From: AA29 sp041481445 | GTDB taxonomy: Bacteria; Acidobacteriota; Vicinamibacteria; Fen-336 | Direction: 5' to 3' | NCBI GenBank assembly: GCA_041481445.1 | Contig: JBGPBV010000085.1 | Span: forward strand, 1-28,192 | DNA: 28,192 nucleotides | In this document: positions 8,901 to 15,741 of the stretch, piece by piece | Layout: each line of letters begins with the position of its first letter | Position numbering within the stretch: position 1 is the stretch's first letter | Notes under the pieces: model-generated | What the model was told of the DNA's origin: nothing | The model's input: the letters and a program-made list of their open reading frames with translations, nothing else | Databases searched by the model: none | Program-made: the position numbers and the translations under genes

Positions 8901-8980
8901 AGGATCGGCGTGGCCACGAGCCCCAGCGCGAGCACGAGGAGCCCAGCTCTGGTCCGGATCCGTCGGTCATGCTTCGGCAT
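5939..8980 (-). CDS. Oar-like TonB-dependent receptor with carboxypeptidase-regulatory-like domain
   Basis: The 1013-aa product is an outer-membrane receptor. A signal peptide spans about residues 1-30 (RAGLLVLALGLVATPILRAQ). A beta-sandwich carboxypeptidase-regulatory-like domain follows at about 35-115 (LRGAVRDESAGAIAGATVTVTS, GRYFIGALPPGLYRIAVEMTGF). The plug has LPINGRNF, IMVDGLDNNDP and the segment EFGKASGGVVNIVTRSGSN. The barrel runs to a terminal Phe (VQLALKAGF). The ATG at 8980 is preceded by GGGGAGA at about 7 nt. A TetR regulator lies 83 bp upstream and an acyl-CoA dehydrogenase 4 bp downstream, so the receptor is embedded in a fatty-acid degradation operon and may import a lipid-like substrate. 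That role is inferred from context only. The frame is open to 9793, but the extension is shadow sequence. Confidence 0.93.
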   Translation of the reverse strand: MPKHDRRIRTRAGLLVLALGLVATPILRAQSRATGADLRGAVRDESAGAIAGATVTVTSAETNTVRTARTDAGGRYFIGALPPGLYRIAVEMTGFTSQQREAVTLHLGQALDLDFTLSLAGRGENVTVTEEVGLIDTQRTAVSSVVGQAQIEGLPINGRNFMSFSVITPGVTLDNTPQQGASATSGLSFTGQRARSNNIMVDGLDNNDPIVGSVRATFSQEAVREFQVLTNSFSAEFGKASGGVVNIVTRSGSNDLHGNAFFFLRDDALNAKDHFEEFDVFGQPITRDKAPFSQKQYGATLGGPLRKDKSFFFLSFERLEIAANNFVTISDADAAVLNRAGFPVQPGANPYDFNDTLVLGKVNQYWNSNHNLVLRGNYSHRKNQNIEPFGGLIARSRGAEQLRTDYGVALAETDILSSAWVHEARVQWAHEEQHINSLDPNCGGPCTSFDQGGPTLEVAGVASVGRQRFTPQPRTNDRIQVLDTLTFATAHHSAKAGIDFNWIDSRDTALPLHFGGRYLFRALPAIPGLLPAPITPIQAVAAGLPAAYIQGYGSPGGPYRNWDVSLFVQDDWRISRQLTLKPGLRYQRQYWPNYHYDVSNLGGKTYSYDFPGDGNNFAPRLAAAFDPTGRGRTSLHAAYGIFFDNEIVSIGSITDEIRGGTDGVRTLVARFPSPVALAAWRAPGHKLPESSALALLGGSYPSLVISPDPGLETPYSHQAAVGFDQSLGKDFWLSASGVYVRGKKQVGTVDYNPVVPALGAGRRPNDVNGVAGTSASILQYTDFGETWYKGLTLSLGKRMSHRYEFLLAYTLGKAEDTSTDFQSAFIPQDNGRGRNPQDQTGLPVGFDPLLERGPAVNDQRHRVVFSGLVQMPWDVRLSTIITGASGRPFNVLAGADLNGDGDGGAIPGPDRARRVPADAASSVGRNSENLPSTFTVDVRLTKRFRLGKKGTLDFIVEAFNLLDRVNYSDVNNIFGTGAFPDQPQKDAQGRVTYGTLTAAQAPRQVQLALKAGF

Positions 8981-9029
8981 CGGTCGGTCTCCCCATCCGA
9001 TCGGCCGGTCGATCTTCGCGGGTGCCGGT

Positions 9030-9043
9030 CCCCCGGCCGGGGG
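9030..9043. repeat. 14-bp GC palindrome between tetR and the receptor gene
   Basis: CCCCCGGCCGGGGG is a perfect palindrome in the 83-bp gap between the TetR gene and the receptor gene, flanked on both sides by CCGGT. No T-run follows on the minus strand, so it is not a standard intrinsic terminator. It could fold as an intercistronic hairpin that changes the ratio of regulator to receptor message. Confidence 0.4.
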
Positions 9044-9063
9044 CCGGTCCGCCCCGTTGGCTC

Positions 9064-9735
9064 TCAGTCCACGGCACCCCTGGTGTCCGCCGTCTCGAGG
9101 GCCGACAGCGTGCGGAGGGCGGAAGTCACGTCGTCCGGCCGGTGCGCCTCGTCGAGCACGCCGTAGGCGATGAGGCCCCAGAAGGCGTCGCTGATCTCGT
9201 CCGGCGTGCGCGGGCCTTCCGGCCGGTACCAGAGGGCGGCGCCGTTGATGGCGCCGAACATGAGGAAGCGAAGAAGGCGGAGATCGATCTCGGGATGGAA
9301 GCGGCCCGTCCCCGCCGCCTCGTGGAGCAGGCCCGACCAGAAGGCCTCGTAGGTGTCGCGCAGCCGCACCATCTCCTGGCGCGCCGGCCCCTTCAGGGCG
9401 CGCCACTCGAACAGGACGACCTGGGCGGCGTCGCGGGAGAGCAGGTAGCGGAGCCGCGAACGGAGGGCCAGGCGGAGGCGCTCCACGGGATCGGGCGTGC
9501 CACGGAGGGCGGCGCGGATGCCCGCGAGGTCGGCCTCCACGCCGCGCTTCATGAGGGCGAGCAGGAGGCCGTCCTTCGTCGGGTAGCGGTAGTGGAGGCT
9601 GCCCGGGTGCATGCGGGCGGCCCGGGCGATCTCGCGGACGGTGGTCGCGGCGAAGCCCTTCGTGCGGAAGAGGCGGGCGGCTTTCTCGAGGAAACGGTCC
9701 TCGACCGCCTTGGATGATTCCCTTGCTTTGGGCAC
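9064..9735 (-). CDS. TetR/AcrR-family regulator of the acyl-CoA degradation genes
   Basis: The 223-aa product starts at a GTG. The DNA-binding domain occupies about residues 10-60 (AARLFRTKGFAATTVREIARAARMHPGSLHYRYPTKDGLL). The ligand-binding part contains LFEWRALKGPARQEMVRLRDTYEAFW and FLMFGAINGAALWYRPEG. The latter resembles the C-terminal helix of KstR2/FadR-type TetR proteins, which often sense acyl-CoA. It is divergent from the hydratase/dehydrogenase gene and upstream of the receptor and dehydrogenases, with two related inverted repeats between (9728-9743, 9839-9856). The most likely role is an acyl-CoA-responsive, self-regulating repressor of both flanking operons; the ligand is unproven. 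A TTGACA-18-TAGTTT promoter ends 9 nt before the start. Confidence 0.92.
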   Translation of the reverse strand: MPKARESSKAVEDRFLEKAARLFRTKGFAATTVREIARAARMHPGSLHYRYPTKDGLLLALMKRGVEADLAGIRAALRGTPDPVERLRLALRSRLRYLLSRDAAQVVLFEWRALKGPARQEMVRLRDTYEAFWSGLLHEAAGTGRFHPEIDLRLLRFLMFGAINGAALWYRPEGPRTPDEISDAFWGLIAYGVLDEAHRPDDVTSALRTLSALETADTRGAVD

Positions 9736-9743
9736 GTGACCAA
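9728..9743. promoter_or_regulatory. Operator-like inverted repeat O2 at the tetR start
   Basis: TTGGGC-ACGT-GACCAA overlaps the tetR start codon and predicted transcription start. It has the same half-site and the same 4-bp spacer as O1 (9839-9856), with one mismatch in twelve half-site positions. Binding here would repress tetR itself. Confidence 0.5.
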
Positions 9744-9744
9744 G

Positions 9745-9774
9745 AAACTACCCAGGGGCCGCGGGTGCTGTCAA
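9745..9774 (-). promoter_or_regulatory. Promoter of the tetR/receptor operon
   Basis: On the minus strand a consensus TTGACA (9774-9769) is followed after 18 nt by TAGTTT (9750-9745). Transcription would start near 9738, about 3 nt before the GTG start, so the message is probably leaderless. No ribosome-binding site is visible. Confidence 0.5.
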
Positions 9775-9838
9775 GACGAAACTTTGGCGGCAATCACTGT
9801 GCTCCGGGCCCGGCGAGGACGGGCCCGCCGTTGCCGAT

Positions 9839-9856
9839 GTTGGTCATCCGACCAAC
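9839..9856. promoter_or_regulatory. Operator-like inverted repeat O1 upstream of the hydratase/dehydrogenase gene
   Basis: GTTGGTC-ATCC-GACCAAC is a perfect 7-4-7 inverted repeat in the divergent intergenic region, just upstream of the predicted -35 at 9870. Its size and symmetry fit a TetR-family operator, and the adjacent TetR protein is the natural candidate to bind it. Confidence 0.6.
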
Positions 9857-9869
9857 GACCGGAGGAGGA

Positions 9870-9899
9870 TTGACGCCGGACCGGGAACCGTCCTAGGAT
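9870..9899 (+). promoter_or_regulatory. Predicted leaderless promoter of the hydratase/dehydrogenase gene
   Basis: TTGACG (9870-9875) and TAGGAT (9894-9899) are 18 nt apart. The ATG follows 6 nt after the -10, and an in-frame TAG at 9894 rules out any upstream start. No ribosome-binding site precedes the ATG, so a leaderless mRNA is the simplest reading. Confidence 0.45.
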
Positions 9900-9905
9900 C
9901 GCCGC

Positions 9906-11978
9906 ATGGGCCGCCGCATCGCCGTTCTCCGGCTCAGCAACCCGCCCGTGAACGGGCTGGCCCACGAGCTGCGCCGCCGGCTCCTCGAAGAGCTCGACGC
10001 CGCCGTGGCCGATCCCGAGGTGGCGGCCGCGGTCGTCGTGGGGGCGGGCAAGGTATTCTCGGGCGGGGCCGACATCCGCGAGTTCAACACGCCGCGGCTG
10101 CTCGCCGAACCCACCCTGCACACCGTGATCCGCGCCCTGGAAGCGAGCCCCAAACCCGTGGTGGCGGCCCTCCACGGCGTGGCCATGGGTGGAGGGATGG
10201 AGCTCGCCCTGGCCTGCCACTACCGCGTGGCCGCCGCCGGGACCGAGGTCGCGCAGCCGGAGGTGAAGCTCGGCCTGCTCCCGGGCGCGGGCGGAACCCA
10301 GCGCCTGCCGCGGGCGGTGGGCCTGGAGACCGCGCTCAACATGATCGTGTCGGGAGCCACGGTGCCGGTGGAGGCGCTCCGAGGCACCGCCGTCTTCGAC
10401 GCCCTGATCGACGGCGACCTTCTCGAAGGTGCCATGGCCTTCGCGGAGAAGGTCGCCGACCGGCGCCCGTTGCCGCGGCTGCGCGACCGTCCCCTGGACG
10501 ATCCGCGCGCGGAGGGGTTCCTGGCCTTCGCCCGCAACGCCGTGGCCTCGGTGTCGAAAGGGTATCCGGCCCCCCTCAAGTGCGTGGAGGCGGTGGCGGC
10601 GGCTCTCTCCCAGCCCTTCGACGAGGGCCTGCGCACGGAGCGGGACCTGTTTGCCGCCCTCCTCGAGACCACGGAATCGAAGGCGCTGCGGCACGCGTTC
10701 TTCGCGGAGCGGGCCGCCTCCAAGATCGCGGACGTGCCCGAGGACACGCCCGCGCGTCCCATCCGGGGCGCGGCCGTCATCGGGGCCGGGACCATGGGCG
10801 GCGGCATCGCCATGTGCTTCGCGAACGCCGGGATCCCGGTGACGGTGCTGGAGACCGCGCAGGACGCGCTCGACCGTGGCCTGGCCACGATCCGGAAGAA
10901 TTACGAGGGCAGCGTCCGCAAGGGCAAGCTCAGCCCCGCCCAGCTCGAGGAGCGCATGGGCCTGCTGCGGCCGACCCTCAGCTACGCGGACGTGGCCGCC
11001 GCCGACATCGTGATCGAGGCGGTGTTCGAGGACATGGCGGTGAAGCAGGGCGTGTTCCGGACCCTCGACCAGACGATGAAGCCGGGCGCCGTCCTCGCCA
11101 CCAACACCTCGACCCTCGACCTCGACGCCATCGCGCGCGTGACCCGCCGGCCCGCGGACGTGGTCGGGACGCACTTCTTCAGCCCCGCCCACGTGATGAA
11201 GCTGCTGGAGGTCGTGCGCGGCGCGGCCACGGCCAAGGACGTGCTGGCCACGGCGATGTCCCTGGCCAAGAGCATCCGCAAGACCGCCGTCGTCTCCGGC
11301 GTGGGCGACGGGTTCATCGGCAACCGCATGCTGGAGCCGTACCTGCGGCAGGCCATGCTCCTCCTCGAGGAGGGCGCGCTCCCGGCGGAGGTGGACGGCG
11401 CCCTCGAGAGCTGGGGCATGGCCATGGGGCCGTTCCGCATGAGCGACCTGGCCGGCAACGACGTCGGCTGGCTCATCCGGAAGCGGCGCTACGCGGAGCA
11501 CCCGGAGGCGCGGCGCTGGCGCATCGCCGACCGGCTCTGCGAGCAGGGCCGGCTGGGGCAGAAGACGGGCACGGGCTGGTACCGTTACGAGGCGGGCCGG
11601 CGCGACGCGATCCCGGATCCGGCGGTGGAGGAGCTGATCCGGGAGGAGAGCCGGAGCCTGGGCCTCACGCGCCGATCGATCACCGGCACCGAGATCGTCG
11701 AGCGCTGCGTCTTCGCGCTCGTGAACGAGGGGGCGAAGGTCCTCGAAGAGGGCATCGCCCAGCGCGCCTCCGACGTCGACCTCGTCTATCTCACCGGCTA
11801 CGGGTTCCCGCCCTTCCGCGGCGGGCCCATGTTCTTCGCCGACACCGTCGGCCTCTACAACGTCGTGCGCTCCATGCGCGCGTTCGCGGCCGGCGGGCAC
11901 GGCGACGCCGCCTTCTGGACACCCGCCCCGCGGCTCTTCCGCCTCGCCGCCGAGGGCGGGACCTTCACGGGATCATGA
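9906..11978 (+). CDS. Bifunctional enoyl-CoA hydratase / 3-hydroxyacyl-CoA dehydrogenase (FadB/FadJ-like)
   Basis: The 690-aa multifunctional protein carries out hydration of trans-2-enoyl-CoA and NAD-dependent oxidation of the 3-hydroxyacyl-CoA. The crotonase domain spans about 1-190, with oxyanion-hole segments FSGGADIREF and GVAMGGGMEL and catalytic glutamates at E99 and E119 (QPEVKLGLLPGAGGTQ). The dehydrogenase domain starts near 287 with the dinucleotide motif GAGTMG (293-298), followed by NTSTLD and the catalytic-histidine segment THFFSPAHVMKLLEVV, GDGFIGNRM, and two C-terminal helical domains ending near VYLTGYGFPPFRGGPMFF. The start is forced by an in-frame stop just upstream, which leaves the first crotonase strand slightly short. 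Its stop overlaps the thiolase start (ATGA), as in classic fadBA pairs. Confidence 0.95.
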   Translation: MGRRIAVLRLSNPPVNGLAHELRRRLLEELDAAVADPEVAAAVVVGAGKVFSGGADIREFNTPRLLAEPTLHTVIRALEASPKPVVAALHGVAMGGGMELALACHYRVAAAGTEVAQPEVKLGLLPGAGGTQRLPRAVGLETALNMIVSGATVPVEALRGTAVFDALIDGDLLEGAMAFAEKVADRRPLPRLRDRPLDDPRAEGFLAFARNAVASVSKGYPAPLKCVEAVAAALSQPFDEGLRTERDLFAALLETTESKALRHAFFAERAASKIADVPEDTPARPIRGAAVIGAGTMGGGIAMCFANAGIPVTVLETAQDALDRGLATIRKNYEGSVRKGKLSPAQLEERMGLLRPTLSYADVAAADIVIEAVFEDMAVKQGVFRTLDQTMKPGAVLATNTSTLDLDAIARVTRRPADVVGTHFFSPAHVMKLLEVVRGAATAKDVLATAMSLAKSIRKTAVVSGVGDGFIGNRMLEPYLRQAMLLLEEGALPAEVDGALESWGMAMGPFRMSDLAGNDVGWLIRKRRYAEHPEARRWRIADRLCEQGRLGQKTGTGWYRYEAGRRDAIPDPAVEELIREESRSLGLTRRSITGTEIVERCVFALVNEGAKVLEEGIAQRASDVDLVYLTGYGFPPFRGGPMFFADTVGLYNVVRSMRAFAAGGHGDAAFWTPAPRLFRLAAEGGTFTGS

Positions 11979-13153
11979 GCGACGCCGTCATCGTCTCCAC
12001 CGCCCGCACCGGCCTCGCCAAGTCGTGGCGGGGCGCCCTCAACATGACCCACGGCGCCACCCTGGGCGGGCACGTCGTCCGCGCCGCCGTCCAGCGCGCC
12101 TCTCTCGATCCCGGCGAGGTCGAGGACGTGCTCATGGGCTGCGCCCTGCCCGAGGGCACCACCGGCGGCAACATCGCCCGGCAGATCGCGCTGCGGGCGG
12201 GGCTGCCCGTCACCACCGCCGGCGCCACCGTGAATCGCTTCTGCTCGTCCAGCCTCCAGACGATCGCGATGGCCGCGCACCGGGTGCTGGTGGACCGCGT
12301 GCCCGTCCTCGTGGCCGGGGGCGTGGAGTCGATCTCCTGCGTGCAGAACGAGGCCAACCGGCACATGGCCCGCGATCCCTGGCTCCTCGAGCACAAGCCA
12401 CAGGTCTACCACACGATGCTGCAGACGGCGGAGACGGTGGCGCGCCGCTACGGGATCCCGCGCGAGGCCCAGGACCGCTACGGCGTGCAGAGCCAGCAGC
12501 GGGCGGCGGCGGCGGCGGCGGCCGGGAAGTTCCAGGACGAGATCGTGCCCTTGACGACGGTGATGGCGGTGGCGGACAAGGAGTCGGGCCGGCTCGCCAC
12601 GCGCGAGGTCATGCTCTCCGCGGACGAGGGCATCCGCCCGGAGACGACCTACGACGCGGTCGCGAAGATCAAGCCCGCGTTGCCCGGCGGCGTGATCGCG
12701 GCCGGCAACGCCAGCCAGTTCTCCGACGGCGCCTCCGCCTGCGTGGTGATGGACGGCCGGCTGGCCGAGAAGCGCGGACTGCGCCCCCTCGGGATCTTCC
12801 GCGGCTTCGCCGTCGCCGCCTGCGAGCCGGACGAGATGGGCATCGGCCCCGTCTTCGCCGTGCCGCGCCTCCTCGAGCGCACGGGCGTGAAGATGGACGA
12901 CATCGGCCTGTTCGAGCTCAACGAGGCCTTCGCCGTCCAGGTCCTCTACTGCCGCGACCGCCTGGGCATCCCCGACGAGAAGCTCAACGTCGACGGCGGC
13001 GCCATCGCCGTCGGCCACCCCTACGGGATGTCGGGGGCGCGCCTGGTCGGCCATGCCCTCATCGAAGGCCGGCGCCGCGGCGTGCGCTACGTCGTGGTGA
13101 CGATGTGCGTGGGCGGCGGCATGGGGGCGGCGGGGCTGTTCGAAGTCGCCTGA
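11975..13153 (+). CDS. Acetyl-CoA acyltransferase (3-ketoacyl-CoA thiolase)
   Basis: The 392-aa product is a degradative thiolase cleaving 3-ketoacyl-CoA to acetyl-CoA and a shortened acyl-CoA. The catalytic residues are all present at canonical positions: the nucleophile Cys90 in VNRFCSSSLQ, His348 in GGAIAVGHPYGMSGAR, and the acid/base Cys378 in MCVGGGMGAAG. NEAFA at 316-320 is the usual fourth motif. The ATG overlaps the stop of the preceding multifunctional enzyme by 4 bp (ATGA), so the pair is translationally coupled and probably forms a trifunctional complex. The reading frame is open far upstream, but that extension overlaps the other gene and has no homology. The biosynthetic acetoacetyl-CoA direction is less likely given the context. 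Confidence 0.95.
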   Translation: MSDAVIVSTARTGLAKSWRGALNMTHGATLGGHVVRAAVQRASLDPGEVEDVLMGCALPEGTTGGNIARQIALRAGLPVTTAGATVNRFCSSSLQTIAMAAHRVLVDRVPVLVAGGVESISCVQNEANRHMARDPWLLEHKPQVYHTMLQTAETVARRYGIPREAQDRYGVQSQQRAAAAAAAGKFQDEIVPLTTVMAVADKESGRLATREVMLSADEGIRPETTYDAVAKIKPALPGGVIAAGNASQFSDGASACVVMDGRLAEKRGLRPLGIFRGFAVAACEPDEMGIGPVFAVPRLLERTGVKMDDIGLFELNEAFAVQVLYCRDRLGIPDEKLNVDGGAIAVGHPYGMSGARLVGHALIEGRRRGVRYVVVTMCVGGGMGAAGLFEVA

Positions 13154-13171
13154 GGCCCGCGGGCTCCCGCT

Positions 13172-14269
13172 TCAGAAGACGACGAGGCCGCGCGCGGTCA
13201 GGCCGGACGTCATGTCCGCGAAGGCCTCGTTGATCTCTTCCAGCCGGTACCTCTTCGTGACCAGCTCGTCGAGCTTGAGGCGGCCGCGGCGATAGAGGTC
13301 GAGCAGCTTCGGCACGTCCGCCCGCACGTCGGCGCTGCCGTACCAGCAGCCGAGCAGCCGCTTCTCGTAGAACGGGATCTGGAAGGCGTTGAGGCTCACC
13401 GTCTCCTCCGCGCGGGCGATGCCGACTACGATGCAGGTGCCCCCCTTGCGGGTGGCGGCCAGGGCCTGCTCGATCGTCTCCCCGCGCCCGATGGCCTCGA
13501 ACGCGTAGTCCGCGCCCCGGCGGCCGGTGAGGGCGCGGATCGCCTTCACCGCGTCCGCCTGCGTGGCGTCCACGGTGTCGGTGGCGCCCAGCCCGCGCGC
13601 CATCTCGAGCTTCGCCCTTCGCGTGTCGACGGCGATGATCCGCTCCGCGCCCGCGATCGCCGCCGCCTGGACCACGTTGAGGCCGACGCCGCCGGCGCCG
13701 AACACCGCCACCGAGCTGCCCGGCGCCACCTTCGCGGTGTTGAAGACCGCGCCCGCGCCCGTCATCACCGCGCAGCCGAGCAGCGCGCAGGCCTCGAGGG
13801 GCGCGTCCGCGGGCAGCTTCACGGCGGAGGCTGCCGGCACCACCGCATGCTCGGCCATGGTGCCGAGAGCGGAGTAGACGCCTAGCTCGCGGCCGCCGCT
13901 CTTCACGCGGGACGATCCGTCGGGCATGCGGTTGGTCGCGTTGATGCGGGCGCCGAGGTCGCACAGGTGCGGCGATCCCGCGCGGCAGTAGAAGCATTCC
14001 CCGCAGCGCGTCACCCAGGAGAGGACCACGGCGTCGCCGGGAGCGAGGTCGCGCACGCCTTCGCCGACCTCTTCGACGATCCCCGTCCCCTCGTGTCCGA
14101 GCACGAGCGGGAGGGCATGCGGGATGGTCCCGTTGACGGCCGAGAGGTCGGAATGACAGACGCCGGAGGCGACCAGCCGCACGCGCGCCTCGCCCGCCCG
14201 TGGCGGGTCGAGGGTGACGTCCTCGACGCGGACCGGCTGGTTCCTCTCGTAGCAGATCGCGGCCTTCAC
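13172..14269 (-). CDS. Zinc-dependent alcohol dehydrogenase (MDR superfamily)
   Basis: The 365-aa product is a medium-chain NAD(P)-dependent dehydrogenase. Catalytic zinc ligands are Cys38 (GVCHSD), His59-Glu60 (LGHEGTG) and Cys166 (LLGCAVMTG). The structural zinc is bound by C89, C92, C95 and C103 in CGECFYCRAGSPHLC. The Rossmann motif GAGGVG is at 191-196, with Asp215 at the end of the second strand, which favours NAD over NADP. The GTG start overlaps the stop of the upstream glycosyltransferase gene as GTGA. It is convergent with the thiolase, with only 18 bp between stops. Its substrate is unknown; a link to the neighbouring acyl-CoA pathway or to class III/formaldehyde-type activity is possible but unproven. 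Confidence 0.92.
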   Translation of the reverse strand: MKAAICYERNQPVRVEDVTLDPPRAGEARVRLVASGVCHSDLSAVNGTIPHALPLVLGHEGTGIVEEVGEGVRDLAPGDAVVLSWVTRCGECFYCRAGSPHLCDLGARINATNRMPDGSSRVKSGGRELGVYSALGTMAEHAVVPAASAVKLPADAPLEACALLGCAVMTGAGAVFNTAKVAPGSSVAVFGAGGVGLNVVQAAAIAGAERIIAVDTRRAKLEMARGLGATDTVDATQADAVKAIRALTGRRGADYAFEAIGRGETIEQALAATRKGGTCIVVGIARAEETVSLNAFQIPFYEKRLLGCWYGSADVRADVPKLLDLYRRGRLKLDELVTKRYRLEEINEAFADMTSGLTARGLVVF

Positions 14270-15657
14270 GGGCTCCCTCCGACGAACAGGTACAGCTCGA
14301 TTCCGGTGTAGCTCCCCGATCCAGCCAGGCGATAGCGTCCGGCGAGGGCCTCCACGACGGCCTCCTTGGCCGGCGGCCGCTGGAACCGGACCAGCCAGAG
14401 ACGCGGGGCGCTCGAAGGCAGCGCGCCTGCGAGCTCGGCCGCGCCGGCCGGCGACGTGAGATCGGCCCCGAGGCTCACCTTCTGCAGCACGGCCGTGCGC
14501 GAGTAGTGGTCGAACCCGGGGCGGCCGTAACCGGCGTCGAAGACGGCCACGTCGCCCGCGATCGCTCTTTCATCGACCGTCGCCGCGACCTCTCGCCACT
14601 GTTCCTTGGTCGGGACACGGAAGTACAGGACCTGTGCCGCCAGCGCGCCCACCACCGCCACCGACACCAGGATCGCGCGTGGCCACGCTCCCAGGCGGGC
14701 CAGGAAGGCCGCCGCGAGCAGGTAGAGGGCGGGCAGGGTCACGATGGTGGCGCGCGTGATGTAGATGGGCGCCGCGACCTGCGAGACCGCGAAGGGAAGC
14801 AGGTGCGGGACCACGGCCCACAGGAGAAGCAGCGCCGTTCGCGAGCGGCCACTCTCGCCGCCCACGAGCCCTCGGTAGGCCTCGAGGGCGGCGGCCGGGA
14901 GCAGGATCGCCGCCGTCACCGGCGAGCCCGCGAGCTGGTAGGCGGAAGTCAGGACCGTCCACAGCGTGGGCCGTACGAGGTGGAGACCGGTGGTGCGGAC
15001 GCTCGACTGGCGCAGGAGCAGCGCCGTCCAGGGCGCAACGATCCACGGGGCCACGAGGATCGCGGTGACGACCATCGGCACCGCGCGCGCGAGCCGGCGA
15101 TCGCGCGTGCGCAGGCGGAAGGCCATCCAGAGGATCTGCGCTCCCCAGACGAAGAACGCGAAGACGTGGGTGTAGAGGAGGAACACGGTCGCCGCGACGT
15201 AGGCGGCGCCGCGCGCGGGCCGCGGCTCCTCGTCGAGGGCGAGCAGGGCCAGCCAGGAGAGCAGGGTCAGCAGGACGAGGAGCGCGTAGTTGCGTGCCTC
15301 CTGCGAGTAATAGATGTGGTACGACGAGCAGGCGAAGAGGAGCGTGCCCACCAGCGCGCCGCCGGTGGGGAGGAGGCGCCGGGCCAGGAGGAAGAAGGCG
15401 GGCAGGGCGGTGACGCCGAAGAGGGCGGAGAGGCTGCGGACGGCCGCGTCTCCGTCGCCGAAGGTCAGGATCCAGGTCCGCAAGGCGGCCGCGTACAGGG
15501 GTGGGTGGCCGTCGTGCCCCGTGGCGGCCAGCAGTGACGGCCAGGGCTGCCGCGCCACTTCCAGGGACAGGACCTCGTCGATCCAGAAGCTCTCGCGCTC
15601 CAGGCGGTAGAAGCGCAGGGCCGCCCCCAGCGCGAGCACGGCCAGGAAAGCGGCCAT
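14266..15657 (-). CDS. GT39-like (ArnT/PMT) membrane glycosyltransferase
   Basis: The 463-aa product has about ten hydrophobic segments and the hallmarks of lipid-linked-sugar glycosyltransferases of the ArnT/PMT type. These are an acidic motif after the first helix (ESFWIDEVLSLEVAR, near residues 20-35), GHDGHPPLYAAAL, and YYSQEARNYALLVL in an extracytoplasmic loop, followed by a soluble C-terminal part. It would transfer a sugar from a polyprenyl carrier to a lipid or protein on the outer face of the inner membrane; donor and acceptor are unknown. The ATG at 15657 is chosen because it precedes the first helix; a GTG at 15672 is possible. The much longer open frame to 16392 overlaps the TetR gene and is shadow sequence. 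The next gene overlaps it by GTGA. Confidence 0.85.
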   Translation of the reverse strand: MAAFLAVLALGAALRFYRLERESFWIDEVLSLEVARQPWPSLLAATGHDGHPPLYAAALRTWILTFGDGDAAVRSLSALFGVTALPAFFLLARRLLPTGGALVGTLLFACSSYHIYYSQEARNYALLVLLTLLSWLALLALDEEPRPARGAAYVAATVFLLYTHVFAFFVWGAQILWMAFRLRTRDRRLARAVPMVVTAILVAPWIVAPWTALLLRQSSVRTTGLHLVRPTLWTVLTSAYQLAGSPVTAAILLPAAALEAYRGLVGGESGRSRTALLLLWAVVPHLLPFAVSQVAAPIYITRATIVTLPALYLLAAAFLARLGAWPRAILVSVAVVGALAAQVLYFRVPTKEQWREVAATVDERAIAGDVAVFDAGYGRPGFDHYSRTAVLQKVSLGADLTSPAGAAELAGALPSSAPRLWLVRFQRPPAKEAVVEALAGRYRLAGSGSYTGIELYLFVGGSP

Positions 15658-15706
15658 CGTGGACCGGGTCACCGGCGGGGATGTTAGTCGACCCGATCGC
15701 CCGCCC

Positions 15707-15734
15707 TTGACAATACGAACGATCGTGCTATTAT
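15707..15734 (+). promoter_or_regulatory. Consensus promoter of the second tetR gene (leaderless)
   Basis: TTGACA (15707-15712) and TATTAT (15729-15734) are 16 nt apart. The -10 ends 7 nt before the ATG at 15742 and overlaps the alternative ATG at 15733. That argues for 15742 as the true start and for a leaderless transcript. Confidence 0.6.
15712..15732. promoter_or_regulatory. Operator-like site, copy 1, inside the tetR promoter
   Basis: This imperfect inverted repeat is centred on the palindrome ACGATCGT (15719-15726) with outer arms AATA and TATT, and fills the -35/-10 spacer. Its reverse complement matches the site at 16467-16487 in 17 of 21 positions, with one mismatch in the first 17. 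Its position predicts autorepression by the TetR protein encoded just downstream. Confidence 0.6.
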
Positions 15735-15741
15735 GTCCGAA

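Noticed and set aside
6398..9166. A 922-codon open frame on the plus strand opposite the receptor gene
   Set aside because: It lacks recognisable motifs and is rich in Val/Gly/Ala/Arg as expected for an antisense shadow in high-GC DNA. The minus-strand frame encodes a complete receptor with a signal peptide.
9861..9869. GGAGGAGGA as the ribosome-binding site of the FadB-like gene
   Set aside because: It is about 36 nt upstream of the only possible ATG, and an in-frame TAG at 9894 prevents an earlier start.
10580..11974. Upstream extension of the thiolase frame, antiparallel frames and frames within the FadB-like gene
   Set aside because: The thiolase fold starts at 11975 with an ATGA overlap; the upstream part is a shifted reading of the FadB-like gene.
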